Shown: positions 1-12,500 of the stretch, one piece after another
Layout: every line of letters begins with the position of its first letter
How positions within the stretch are numbered: the stretch's first letter is position 1
Source of the DNA: Spongilla lacustris
Taxonomy: Eukaryota > Porifera > Demospongiae > Spongillida > Spongillidae
Direction: 5' to 3'
Assembly: GCA_949361645.1 (NCBI GenBank)
Contig: OX442421.1
Location: 5,065,320 to 5,129,319 of the forward strand
DNA length: 64,000 nt
The notes under the pieces: model-generated
What the model was told of the DNA's origin: nothing
What the model saw: only the letters and a program-made list of their open reading frames with translations
The model's database searches: none
Position numbers and translations under genes: made by a program

Positions 1-2525
1 ATGTCACTGGGACTCATCTGACCCTTAACGCACATGTCACTGGGACTCATCTGACCCTTAATGCACATGCCACTGGGACTCATCTGACCCTTAATGCACA
101 TGTCACTGGGACTCATCTGACCCTTAATGCACATGTCACTGGGACTCATCTGACCCTTAATGCACATGTCACTGGGACTCATCTGACCCTTAACGCACAT
201 GTTACTGGGACTCATCTGACCCTTAATGCACATGCCACTGGGACTCATCTGACCCTTAATGCACATGTCACTGGGACTCATCTGACCCTTAATGCACATG
301 TCACTGGGACTCATCTGACCCTTAATGCACATGTCACTGGGACTCATCTGACCCTTAATGCACATGTCACTGGGACTCATCTGACCCTTAACGCATATGT
401 CACTGGGACTCATCTGACCCTTAATGCAAATGCACATGCCACTGGGACTCATCTGACCCTTAATGCACATGTCACTGGGACTCATCTGACCCTTAACGCA
501 CATGTCACTGGGACTCATCTGACCCTTAACGCACATGTCACTGGGACTCATCTGACCCTTAACGCACATGTCACTGGGACTCATCTGACCCTTAACACAC
601 ATGTCACTGGGACTCAACTGACCCTTAATGCACATGCCACTGGGACTCATCTGACCCTTAATGCACATGTCACTGGGACTCATCTGACCCTTAACGCACA
701 TGCCACTGGGACTCATCTGACCCTTAATGCACATGTCACTGGGACTCATCTGACCCTTAATGCACATGTCACTGGGACTCATCTGACCCTTAATGCACAT
801 GTCACTGGGACTCATCTGACCCTTAATGCACATGTCACTGGGACTCATCTGACCCTTAACGCACATGTCACTGGGACTCATCTGACCCTTAATGCAAATG
901 CACATGCCACTGGGACTCATCTGACCCTTAATGCACATGTCACTGGGACTCATCTGACCCTTAACGCACATGTCACTGGGACTCATCTGACCCTTAACGC
1001 ACATGTCACTGGGACTCAACTGACCCTTAATGCACATGCCACTGGGACTCATCTGACCCTTAATGCACATGTCACTGGGACTCATCTGACCCTTAACGCA
1101 CATGTCACTGGGACTCATCTGACCCTTAATGCAAATGCACATGCCACTGGGACTCATCTGACCCTTAATGCACATGTCACTGGGACTCATCTGACCCTTA
1201 ATGCACATGTCACTGGGACTCATCTGACCCTTAACGCACATGTCACTGGGACTCATCTGACCCTTAACGCACATGTCACTGGGACTCATCTGACCCTTAA
1301 CACACATGCCACTGGGACTCATCTGACCCTTAACGCACATGTCACTGGGACTCATCTGACCCTTAACACACATGTCACTGGGACTCAACTGACCCTTAAT
1401 GCACATGCCACTGGGACTCATCTGACCCTTAATGCACATGTCACTGGGACTCATCTGACCCTTAATGCACATGTCACTGGGACTCATCTGACCCTTAACG
1501 CACATGTCACTGGGACTCATCTGACCCTTAACGCACATGCCACTGGGACTCATCTGACCCTTAATGCACATGTCACTGGGACTCATCTGACCCTTAATGC
1601 ACATGTCACTGGGACTCATCTGACCCTTAATGCACATGTCACTGGGACTCATCTGACCCTTAACGCACATGTCACTGGGACTCATCTGACCCTTAATGCA
1701 AATGCACATGCCACTGGGACTCATCTGACCCTTAATGCACATGTCACTGGGACTCATCTGACCCTTAACGCACATGTCACTGGGACTCATCTGACCCTTA
1801 ACGCACATGTCACTGGGACTCATCTGACCCTTAACGCACATGTCACTGGGACTCATCTGACCCTTAACGCACATGTCACTGGGACTCAACTGACCCTTAA
1901 CGCACATGCCACTGGGACTCATCTGACCCTTAATGCACATGTCACTGGGACTCATCTGACCCTTAACGCACATGCCACTGGGACTCATCTGACCCTTAAT
2001 GCACATGTCACTGGGACTCATCTGACCCTTAATGCACATGTCACTGGGACTCATCTGACCCTTAATGCACATGTCACTGGGACTCATCTGACCCTTAATG
2101 CACATGTCACTGGGACTCATCTGACCCTTAACGCACATGCCACTGGGACTCATCTGACCCTTAATGCAAATGCACATGCCACTGGGACTCATCTGACCCT
2201 TAATGCACATGTCACTGGGACTCATCTGACCCTTAACGCACATGTCACTGGGACTCATCTGACCCTTAACGCACATGTCACTGGGACTCATCTGACCCTT
2301 AACGCACATGTCACTGGGACTCATCTGACCCTTAACACACATGTCACTGGGACTCAACTGACCCTTAATGCACATGCCACTGGGACTCATCTGACCCTTA
2401 ATGCACATGTCACTGGGACTCATCTGACCCTTAACGCACATGCCACTGGGACTCATCTGACCCTTAATGCACATGTCACTGGGACTCATCTGACCCTTAA
2501 CGCACATGCCACTGGGACTCATCTG
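1..2525. repeat. 33-bp minisatellite, about 76 units
   Basis: The unit begins ATGTCACTGGGACTCATCTG and is 33 bp long. Five units carry a 6-bp insertion (near 425, 895, 1133, 1700 and 2165). Most variation is T/C in two positions of the unit. The block at about 421-770, with its order of variant units, recurs at about 2161-2510, so the array has also been duplicated in larger blocks. It lies upstream of the first SMARCAD1 exon in this window and is probably intronic. Confidence 0.97.
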
Positions 2526-3861
2526 TTGTGGCCTAATCAAGGAGAGGCGCCCTCATTTCAGGGGCTACATATTACTTTAACCTGTCGTCACACAATAACC
2601 CCGCCAAACATGAAATCCAATTAGTAGCACAGCATCAAGTTTTCCCTCCTCCCCCTCCTTCTCCTCCTCCTTATCCACTGGTGGACTATTATAATGTTGT
2701 GAATAGTGTACACTAGCCTGGCATGATTGTTACAAGTTTATAACCCTGGGTCTGTGGAAACTCTTAACTCAGTTCATGTCCCTTAAAGTTAAAAGTACAT
2801 GTTATTGCAAATGGTTATTAAAAATAACCTTAAATGTTGGGTAAAAGTACATACATGTATGTATATACATTGGTATAGTCATAAATAAATGGTTACTTAA
2901 AGTAGGTATTAATGGTTGTTAAAAGTAACTGGATTTTATTTTATTTTAACACCATTTGAGCTATGTTTCTAGAAACTGTTTTCCTCCAGCACGTTGTACA
3001 ATGTCATTGATCTTGGGACTGATATTCTAGTAATTACAAGCTGTCATGTTAAACTTATTCTCTGATCCCTATTGGTTGTTATGGTTCAAATTCTCAGACA
3101 TATGGAACACATTATGGGGTGTGTGATGTGTAAAATTTAAATTTGTAGTCTGGGAGTGTAATATTGTTGTCATAGTTACTATGCTGAATGGGATTGAGAA
3201 AGTGTGTTTACATTGACCAAAAGACACATATAAGTAGATGAACTGAAACTTTCACAACGAGTAGCTTGCAGGCAAGCGCTATCAAATGACCAGGTGTGCG
3301 TTCATTGCTGGGAAGACCTAGTTCACATTGACTGTAGCAAATATCCCACTGCCTAAAGTTATTGTTCACTGAGCTTGCAATGTGTGTTTAGGCATTCCTT
3401 CAAGCAATTGCATCTTTTACTGATTGGTTGATGGGGAATGGGACGGGGGGGGGGGGGGGGGGGGGGGGAGGAGAGGCCTTGTGTTGCTCATTGCACCTGT
3501 ATCACACCATCATGTTTACACGCTACGCATTTCTTCTTGCTAAATTTCCCGTGTTAAACTCTCGCCACATAATGCTATAACTTGGACCCCATTTCACCCC
3601 ATATGTCATACTTCTGTATATACTACATGCACATACCATATGTGCTCTGCGTAAAGAAGGAAGATCAACTGAGGCCTGTTTACATAGTGGTTGGTCCATT
3701 TGGTGTAGTGGTGGTGTGGTCACTAAGTGATTGATTGGTCCAAGTCTAGCTGCCTTGGGGCAAGCTTGTGTACAAACTGTAAAGGTGTTCAAAAGTTGGC
3801 TGCTGGTTCTGAAAAAGACGAGGGGTGTGGCCTTACTGGTTGTGTCCCTGTTGTTCTGCAG
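2526..3861. other. non-coding stretch, probable SMARCAD1 intron
   Basis: I looked on the + strand for the exon that should precede the GLGKT exon and found none, so that exon probably lies upstream of the window. The stretch is AT-rich and ends in a good 3' splice site (TGTTGTTCTGCAG) at 3861. A poly-G run of about 24 lies at 3445-3468. Confidence 0.6.
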
Positions 3862-6800
3862 GGTTTGGGAAAGACTGTTCAGGCCATTGCGTTCCTGGCA
3901 TACCTCCACGAGCAAGGCTGCAGTGGTCCTTACCTCATTGTTGTCCCCTCATCAACACTCAGTAGGTTTACAATGAATGACACACATGAGGAGCTCGTAC
4001 ATGTGTATTTGTGTCTTATGTGTTGTCCGTACTTTGCTTGCAGACAATTGGGCGCGTGAGCTCGAAAGCTGGTGTCCAGCCCTGAGGGTGGTGAAGTATT
4101 GGGGTGAGAGCCTGTTGTGTGAGGGGGGTGAAGTATTGGGGTGAGGGGCCTGTTGTGTGAGGGGGGTGAAGTATTGGGGTGAGAGCCTGTTGTGTGAGGG
4201 GGGTGAAGTATTGGGGTGAGGGGCCTGTTGTGTGAGGGGGGTGAAGTATTGGGGTGAGAGCCTGTTGTGTGAGGGGGGTGAAGTATTGGGGTGAGAGCCT
4301 GTTGTGTGAGGGTGGTGAAGTATTGGGGTGAGAGCCTGTTGTGTGAGGGGGGTGAAGTACTGGGGTGAGAGCCTGTTGTGTGAGGGGCCTGTTGTGTGAG
4401 GGGGGTGAAGTATTGGGGTGAGAGCCGAGGGTGGTGAAGTACTGGGGTGAGAGCCTGTTGTGTGAGGGGGGTGAAGTATTGGGGTGAGAGCCTGTTGTGT
4501 GAGGGGGTGAAGTATTGGGGTGAGAGCCGAGGGTGGTGAAGTACTGGGGTGAGAGCCTGTTGTGTGAGGGGGGTGAAGTATTGGGGTGAGAGCCTGTTGT
4601 GTGAGGGGGGTGAAGTATTGGGGTGAGAGCCTGTTGTGTGAGGGGGGTGAAGTACTGGGGTGAGAGCCTGTTGTGTGAGGGGGGTGAAGTATTGGGGTGA
4701 GGGGCCTGTTGTGTGAGGGTGGTGAAGTATTGGGGTGAGAGCCTGTTGTGTGAGGGTGGTGAAGTATTGGGGTGAGAGCCTGTTGTGTGAGGGGGGCGAA
4801 GTATTGGGGTGAGAGCCTGTTGTGTGAGGGGGGTGAAGTACTGGGGTGAGAGGCCTGTTGTGTGAGGGGGGTGAAGTATTGGGGTGAGAGCCTGTTGTGT
4901 GAGGGTGGTGAAGTATTGGGGTGAGAGCCTGTTGTGTGAGGGGGGTGAAGTATTGGGGTGAGAGCCTGTTGTGTGAGGGGGGTGAAGTATTGGGGTGAGA
5001 GCCTGTTGTGTGAGGGGGGTGAAGTATTGGGGTGAGAGCCTGTTGTGTGAGGGGGGTGAAGTACTGGGGTGAGAGCCTGTTGTGTGAGGGGGGTGAAGTA
5101 TTGGGGTGAGGGGCCTGTTGTGTGAGGGGGGTGAAGTACTGGGGTGAGAGCCTGTTGTGTGAGGGTGGTGAAGTATTGGGGTGAGGGGCCTGTTGTGTGA
5201 GGGGGGTGAAGTACTGGGGTGAGAGCCTGTTGTGTGAGGGTGGTGAAGTATTGGGGTGAGGGGCCTGTTGTGTGAGGGGGGTAAAGTACTGGGGTGAGGG
5301 GCCTGTTGTGTGAGGGGGGTGAAGTACTGGGGTGAGGGGCCTGTTGTGTGAGGGGGGTGAAGTGGCAGTCTTGTATCCATGGCTGTATAAACAGTCCTAT
5401 AATACTCTGTATAGCCTGCTGGGGGGTATAGTGGCTGCCATGCAATTGTGTGGTTTCTTTGTCATGCAATTCAAGTTGTGTTGGAAACAATCCATTGGCT
5501 GATGCCTTTTAAGGATACGGGCAACTAGCATTGCCCCCTATTGGCCCCCTAATGGTCCCCTATTGGCCCCTAATGGTCCCCTATTGGCTCCGTAATGGTC
5601 CCCTATTTGCCCCCTAATGGTCCCCTACGTGTGAACCCGAATGGTCCCCTATTGGCCCCCTAATGGTCCCCTACATGTGAAAATGCATGTACTTGGACAA
5701 TTTGATGTTGCACTATTTATGACAGTATGGTCATTTGGCATGACATAGTTAGCACGCCATCATGCTTGGCTTTCATGTGGCCTCAATTGGCAGGGTCCCA
5801 GGCAGAGAGGTTGGCTCTGAGAGCTGATATCCTCAGCGAAGAGGAAGAGCAGTATGATGTCATCCTTACCACGTAAGCTGTAAACCCAGTAGTATTTTTT
5901 TGACATAAGGTTACAGTGAGAAGTCTGTGGTCACACATACTTAGAGCTGTGGTGCAATGTCTGGTCATATGCTCATAGCTATAGGGAGAAGTCTGGTCAC
6001 ATGTTTAGAGCTATAGTGAGAAGTCTGGGCACATGCTTAGAGCTATAGTGAGAAGTCTGGTCACATGCTTAGAGCTATAGTGAGAAGCCAAATATTATCA
6101 ATGTTGCAAATGCACATAGAACATGATATTGCCAATTCCCTAGAAAAAAAATCTTGCAGGGTTTTGCCAAGTCTTGACAAGATCTTGAAACAACTTCAGG
6201 AATCGACACTATCTTACCAAAATAGGACAAGACTTGGCAAGGCATTGTGGGATTAACAAAAACTCATGTGACCCCAGCTGGTAACTCCTGTGACCCCAGC
6301 TGGTAACTCCAGTGACCCCAACTGGTAATTCCAGTGACCTCAGCTGGTAACTCCAGTGACCCCAGCTGGTAATTCCAGTGACCCCAGCTGGTAATTCCAG
6401 TGACCCCAGCTGGTAACTCTGGTGACCCCAGCTGGTAACTCCAGTGACCCCAGCTAGGATGTCTAGAGCAGTATTGTCTTCGAAGTTTTAGTGTTGATAA
6501 ACTGCATTGTCATTGGTTACCTGTATGAGTATGGTGTAAATTGACTTCTTTTTGGTATAGATCAGCTGTATGTCCATACAATGTAGATCAACTGCATTCA
6601 GTGTAAATTAAAGCTGAGCCAGTCTGTGGTGTGGTGTGGTGTGGTGTGGTGTGGTGTGGTGTGGTGTGGTGTGGTGTGGTGTGGTGTGGTGTGTGGTGTG
6701 TGGTGGTGTGGTGTGGTGTGGTGTGGTGTGTGGTGGTGTGTGGCATGGTGAGGTGTGGTTAAGTGTAGTGTGGTGTGGTGTGCATGTGCATGTGTGTGTG

Positions 6801-9478
6801 TGTGTGTGTGGCATGTGTGCTTCATCTACATACATGTATGTTGAGTTATGAGTCACATGTCCATCATGTGATATCTCACTCTCACCCAATCATGCAGATG
6901 TGTACTGTGCCGGGAGTGTGTACATGGTGAAGATTAATAACTTTTCATGACCGTAGCCTTAATACATGTTTTAAGAGGGGATAAGGCGGGGAGGGGTTAA
7001 CACCTAAGGGACACCATAACAGCACAGAGAGGAAACAACAGAAAGGAAAGTGGGAAAGTGGCAAGGGGGAGAGTGAGAGTGGCAAGGGGGAGAGTGAGAG
7101 TGGCAAGGGGGAGAGTGAGAGTGGCAAGGGGGAGAGTGAGAGTGGCAAGGGGGAGAGTGAGAGTGGCAAGGGGGAGAGTGAGAGTGGCAAGGGGGGAGAG
7201 TGAGAGTGGCAAGGGGGAGAGTGGCAAGGGGGAGAGTGGCAAGGGTGAGAGTGGCAAGGGTGAGAGTGAGAGTGGCAAGGGGGAGAGTGAGAGTGGCAAG
7301 GGTGAGAGTGAGAGTGAGAGTGGCAAGGGGGAGAGTGCCCACCCCAGTACTTCACCACCCTCACACAACAGGCCCCTCACCCCAATACTTCACTCCCTCA
7401 CACAACAGCCTCTCACCCCAATACTTCACCCCCCTCACACAACAGGCTCTCACCCCAATACTTCACCCTCACACAACAGGCTCTCACCCCAGTACTTCAC
7501 CCCCCTCACACAACAGGCCCTCACCCCAATACTTCACTCCCTCACACAACAGCCTCTCACCCCAATACTTCACCCCCCTCACACAACAGGCTCTCACCCC
7601 AATACTTCACCACCCTCACACAACAGGCTCTCACCCCAGTACTTCACCCCCCTCACACAACAGGCTCTCACCCCAATACTTCACCCCCCTCACACAACAG
7701 GCTCTCACCCCAGTACTTGAGAGTGAGAGTGGCAAGGGTGAGAGTGAGAGTGGCAAGGGTGAGAGTGAGAGTGGCAAGGGTGAGAGTGAGAGTGGCAAGG
7801 ATTGCAAGAGAGTGTACAGGCCTCAAACTTCTGACTGCATTTCCTTTTGAGCATGAATAGGATTGCAAGTCGTACAGTTTATATGCGTCTTTTTGTTCGA
7901 TTACAATTCAGTAGCTGTAGCTTGTGGGATTTTTTTAAATGTCTAATATGCCACCTTATTTAAGAGGCATTACAGCATGGGTCCTGCACAATCATTGTCA
8001 TATATATCGTACAAGGTACGTGTATGTGTACTTGATGTTTCCAATAAATAGTTTATATTGTACTGGTGTATGCATTAAGCTGTTAATTCAATCGTTCTTG
8101 ATAAAGTTTTAATTCTGTTTACTTCAGTATCATCCTAATTTGTCCTTGCCAATACTGGGAAAACCCGATGCATATGTTGCCCCTCCCTCTTGTTCCAGTG
8201 CCACGTTGCCCCTACCCCTTGTTCTTACACCTGTGCCGTGTTGCCCCTCCCCCTTGTACCTGCACCACTGAAGAAGGAAAGCAGGAAGGAGCACTTCCTT
8301 ACTTTGCAAATCTTCCCACTTCTTTTTTCCCTCCCACATACCCACCTCTTCCTCTTTGACCTCTGCTCCAGAGGATGTGGTGGAAGGGGTGAGGGGAAGA
8401 GAGGGGGGCATGAGGGGGAGAGGGGGCATGAGGGGAGAGGGGGGCATGAGGGGGAGAGGGGGCATGAGGGGGAGAGGGGGCATGAGGGGAGAGGGGGGCA
8501 TGAGGGGGAGAGGGGGCAGGAAGGAGAGAGGGGGCATGAGGGGGAGGGGGGCAGGTGGGGGAGAGGGGGCAGATGGGGGAGAGGGGGCAGGAAGGGGAGA
8601 GGGGGCAGGAAGGGGAGAGGGGCATGAGGGGGAGAGGGGGCAGGAGGGGGAGAGAGGGGGCAGGAGGGGGAGAGGGGGCAGGAGGGGGAGAGGGGGCAGG
8701 AGGGGGAGAGGGGGCAGGAGGGGGAGAGGGGGCAGGAGGGGGAGAGGGGGCAGATGGGGGAGAGGGGGCAGGAAGGGGAGAGGGGGCAGGAAGGGGAGAG
8801 GGGCATGAGGGGGAGAGGGGGCAGGAGGGGGAGAGAGGGGGCAGGAGGGGGAGAGGGGGCAGGAAGGGGAGAGGGGGCAGGAAGGGGAGAGGGGCATGAG
8901 GGGGAGAGGGGGAGAGAGGGGGCAGGAAGGGGAGAGGGGCATGAGGGGGAGAGGGGGGGCAGGAAGGGGAGAGGGGCATGAGGGGGAGAGGGGGCAGGAG
9001 GGGGAGAGAGGGGGCAGGAGGGGGAGAGGGGGCAGGAAGGGGAGAGGGGGCAGGAAGGGGAGAAGGGCATGAGGGGGAGAGGGGGCAGGAGGGGGAGAGA
9101 GGGGGCAGGAAGGGGAGAGGGGCATGAGGGGAGAGGGGGCAGGAGGGGGAGAGAGGGGGCAGGAGGGGGAGAGAGGGGGCAGGAGGGGGAGAGGGGGCAG
9201 GAAGGGGAGAGGGGGCAGGAGGGGGAGAGGGGGCAGGAGGGGGAGAGGGGGCAGGAGGGGGACCAACTAAGGGACTTATATAGCTATGCTGTACATATTC
9301 TCTAAACACATCATCATGCCACATTTCTGTATGTACACACCATTTCACTGTACTGCTACTGGGAATTCATGTGGTGAGAGTACCGATAGGAAGGGGTGGG
9401 GGGGGGGGGGGGATGGTTCCTGCTCATTGACATCAAAAGGAATGGATTGACAGAAGGTTGCTGTTAAAGAGTTGATCG

Positions 9479-9529
<51 letters not shown>

Positions 9530-12500
9530 CACACGTGTACAATAAGCTTCCTGATGCCCTCTCTTTCATACCATATCTGTTCTTAGTAGCACTAGGAACC
9601 TGTTTTCAGACTTACGGAATACTGTTTGAGGTAAAAGCTTTAGTAATGCAGTAGGTCTTTCGCAGGATTCTTCACCAACAACACTGTGGTCGTTGCAAAG
9701 TATTATTCAGTGTTGTTGTGCACGCCAGCTCTGATACTTACTCTGTGGCGGAGTAGCTGTTGCTATGGCATGCCCTTCTATGGCATGCCCTTCTATGGCA
9801 TGCCCTTCTAGTTTGAATACTTGCATGATATATTGTGAAAGCAGTACTCAACTTGGTGTGGTTTGTGACCTCACTTAGGATCTGTCAAACATGGCGACGA
9901 GTGATCTTAGTAGGGATAGTGTTGAGGAAAGTGCCTTGACATAGGAGGCTTGACTCTATGCAGTATACTGTATGCACGTGGCTTGGCTGTACTGTATTGT
10001 CCAGCTTGACTGCATAGCTGCAATACAGCTTCAACCATGTTGTGCTTCCATCATGGCAGTCATCTCAATAACATACTCGCATGTAGTAGACCCCCCACAT
10101 AGCCTTTGCCGCGTTGTGTATGTATGTGCGAATCATTTGCTGACATTCTCACGCACTCCTCACACACCATGCATTCCTCACACACACCATGCACTCCTCA
10201 CACACACCATGCACTCCTCACACACACCATGCACTCCTCACACACCATGCACTCCTCACACACACCATGCACTCCTCACACACACCATGCACTCCTCACA
10301 CACACCATGCACTCCTCACACACACCATGCACTCCTCACACACACCATGCACTCCTCACACACACCATGCACTCCTCACACACACCATGCACTCCTCACA
10401 CACACCATGCACTCCTCTCATACTACAGTTACAACATATGCATTGGTAATGCTGATGACAGGAAACTGTTCCGCAAGTTGTCGCTGAAGTGCCTTGTGCT
10501 GGATGAAGGGCACATGCTGAAGAACATGGCTTCACAGCGGTACTACTATCTTATGAAGATAAAGGTACACACACATGCACACGCATACACATGCACACAC
10601 ATGTACATGCACACGCACATGCACATACACACATACACATGCACACACATACACACATACACATACACATACACACATACACATACACTACACACTGCAC
10701 ACACATACACATACACATGTACACACACTGCACTCAACAGTACACACACTGCAACAGCACACACACTGCACTCAACAGTACACACACTGCAACAGCACAC
10801 ACACTGCACTCAACAGCACACACACTGCTTACAAAGGAGGCACACACACTGCACTCAACAGTACACACACTGCACTCAACAGCACACACACTGCTTACAA
10901 AGGAGGCACACACATACCCTGTTTAAATAAATGAATAAACAAGCTTGGGCGTTATCACCCACTGACAGCATAGAGGTGCATGTAGCACAAACTTGTTGGC
11001 TGTGGTCTGCGATACAGAAAAGCAGGAGTAGCACACTGTATGGCAGAAGCTGTGGTCTGCGATACAGAAAAGCAGGAGTAGCACACTGTATGGCAGAAGC
11101 TGTGGTCTGCGATACAGAAAAGCAGGAGTAGCACACTGTATGGCAGAAGCTGTGGTCTGCGATACAGAAAAGCAGGAGTAGCACACTGTATGGCAGAAGC
11201 TGTGGTCTGCGATACAGAAAAGCAGGAGTAGCACGCTGTATGGCAGAAGCTGTGGTCTGCGATACAGAAAAGCAGGAGTAGCACGCTGTATGGCAGAAGC
11301 TGTGGTCTGCGATACAGAAAAGCAGGAGTAGCACGCTGTATGGCAGAAGCTGTGGTCTGCGATACAGAAAAGCAGGAGTAGCACACTGTATGGCAGAAGC
11401 TGTGGTCTGCGATACAGAAAAGCAGGAGTAGCACACTGTATGGCAGAAGCTGTGGTCTGCGATACAGAAAAGCAGGAGTAGCACACTGTATGGCAGAAGC
11501 TGTGGTCTGCGATACAGAAAAGCAGGAGTAGCACACTGTATGGCAGAAGCTGTGGTCTGCGATACAGAAAAGCAGGAGTAGCACACTGTATGGCAGAAGC
11601 TGTGGTCTGCGATACAGAAAAGCAGGAGTAGCACACTGTATGGCAGAAGCTGTGGTCTGCGATACAGAAAAGCAGGAGTAGCACACTGTATGGCAGAAGC
11701 TGTGGTCTGCGATACAGAAAAGCAGGAGTAGCACGCTGTATGGCAGAAGCCATGTTGGGTGGGTACTGGACCCATTGTTTCTTAACAAGAATCACAAACT
11801 GTATCAACTGTTTTGTCAGATAGTCCAATGTTCTTTCTGCTGACAGTGTTTATTCTCTTTCCTCCCTCTCCTGCCCTGTCTTCTTCTACACATACCTCTT
11901 CCTTCCCCTCCCTCCTCCCACTCTCCCTTCCTCCCACTCTCCCTTCCTTCCCCTCCCTCCTCCCTCACTCTCTCCTCTCACTCTCCCTCCTCTCACTCTC
12001 CCTCCTCTCACTCTCCCTCCTCCTTAAGGCAAAACGTAGGATACTGCTGACAGGCACTCCACTGCAGAACAACCTCGTGGAGCTGATATCTCTGCTCAGT
12101 TTTGTAATGCCAGATGTGTTTGTGAGGTACTCTGACCAAGTGAGGAAGGCTTTCTCCAGAGTCAGGGTAAGGCTCGTAGTCTAGGAGAGCTACACCAGTG
12201 GTCAGGGTAAGGCTGGTAGTCTAGGAGAGCTACACCAGCGGTCAGGGTAAGGCTGGTAGTCTAGGAGAGCTAACCAGTGGTCAGGGTAAGGCTGGTAGTC
12301 CAGGAGAGCTACACCAGTGGTCAGGGTAAGGCTGGTAGTCCAGGAGAGCTACACCAGTGGTCAGGGTAAGGCTGGTAGTCCAGGAGAACTACACCAGTGG
12401 TCAGGGTAAGGCTGGTAGTCTAGGAGAGCTACACCAGTGGTCAGGGTAAGGCTGGTAGTCTAGGAGAGCTACACCAGTGGTCAGGGTAAGGCTGGTAGTC

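Noticed and set aside
1..2525. CRISPR-like array
   Set aside because: Units follow each other directly without unique spacers and the DNA is from an animal; it is a minisatellite.
3952..5490. Long Pro/Ser/His-rich minus-strand ORFs over the 37-bp array
   Set aside because: The frames exist only because the repeat lacks stops; they are antisense to the donor repeat and cross SMARCAD1 exon 2.
8130..9266. 378-residue Pro/Ser/Leu-rich protein
   Set aside because: It is a translation of the 18-bp polypurine array, with equal-length frames in all phases.
10876..11828. Three overlapping 277-301 residue minus-strand proteins
   Set aside because: A 50-bp period puts the same peptide in each frame; no start context, splicing or family.
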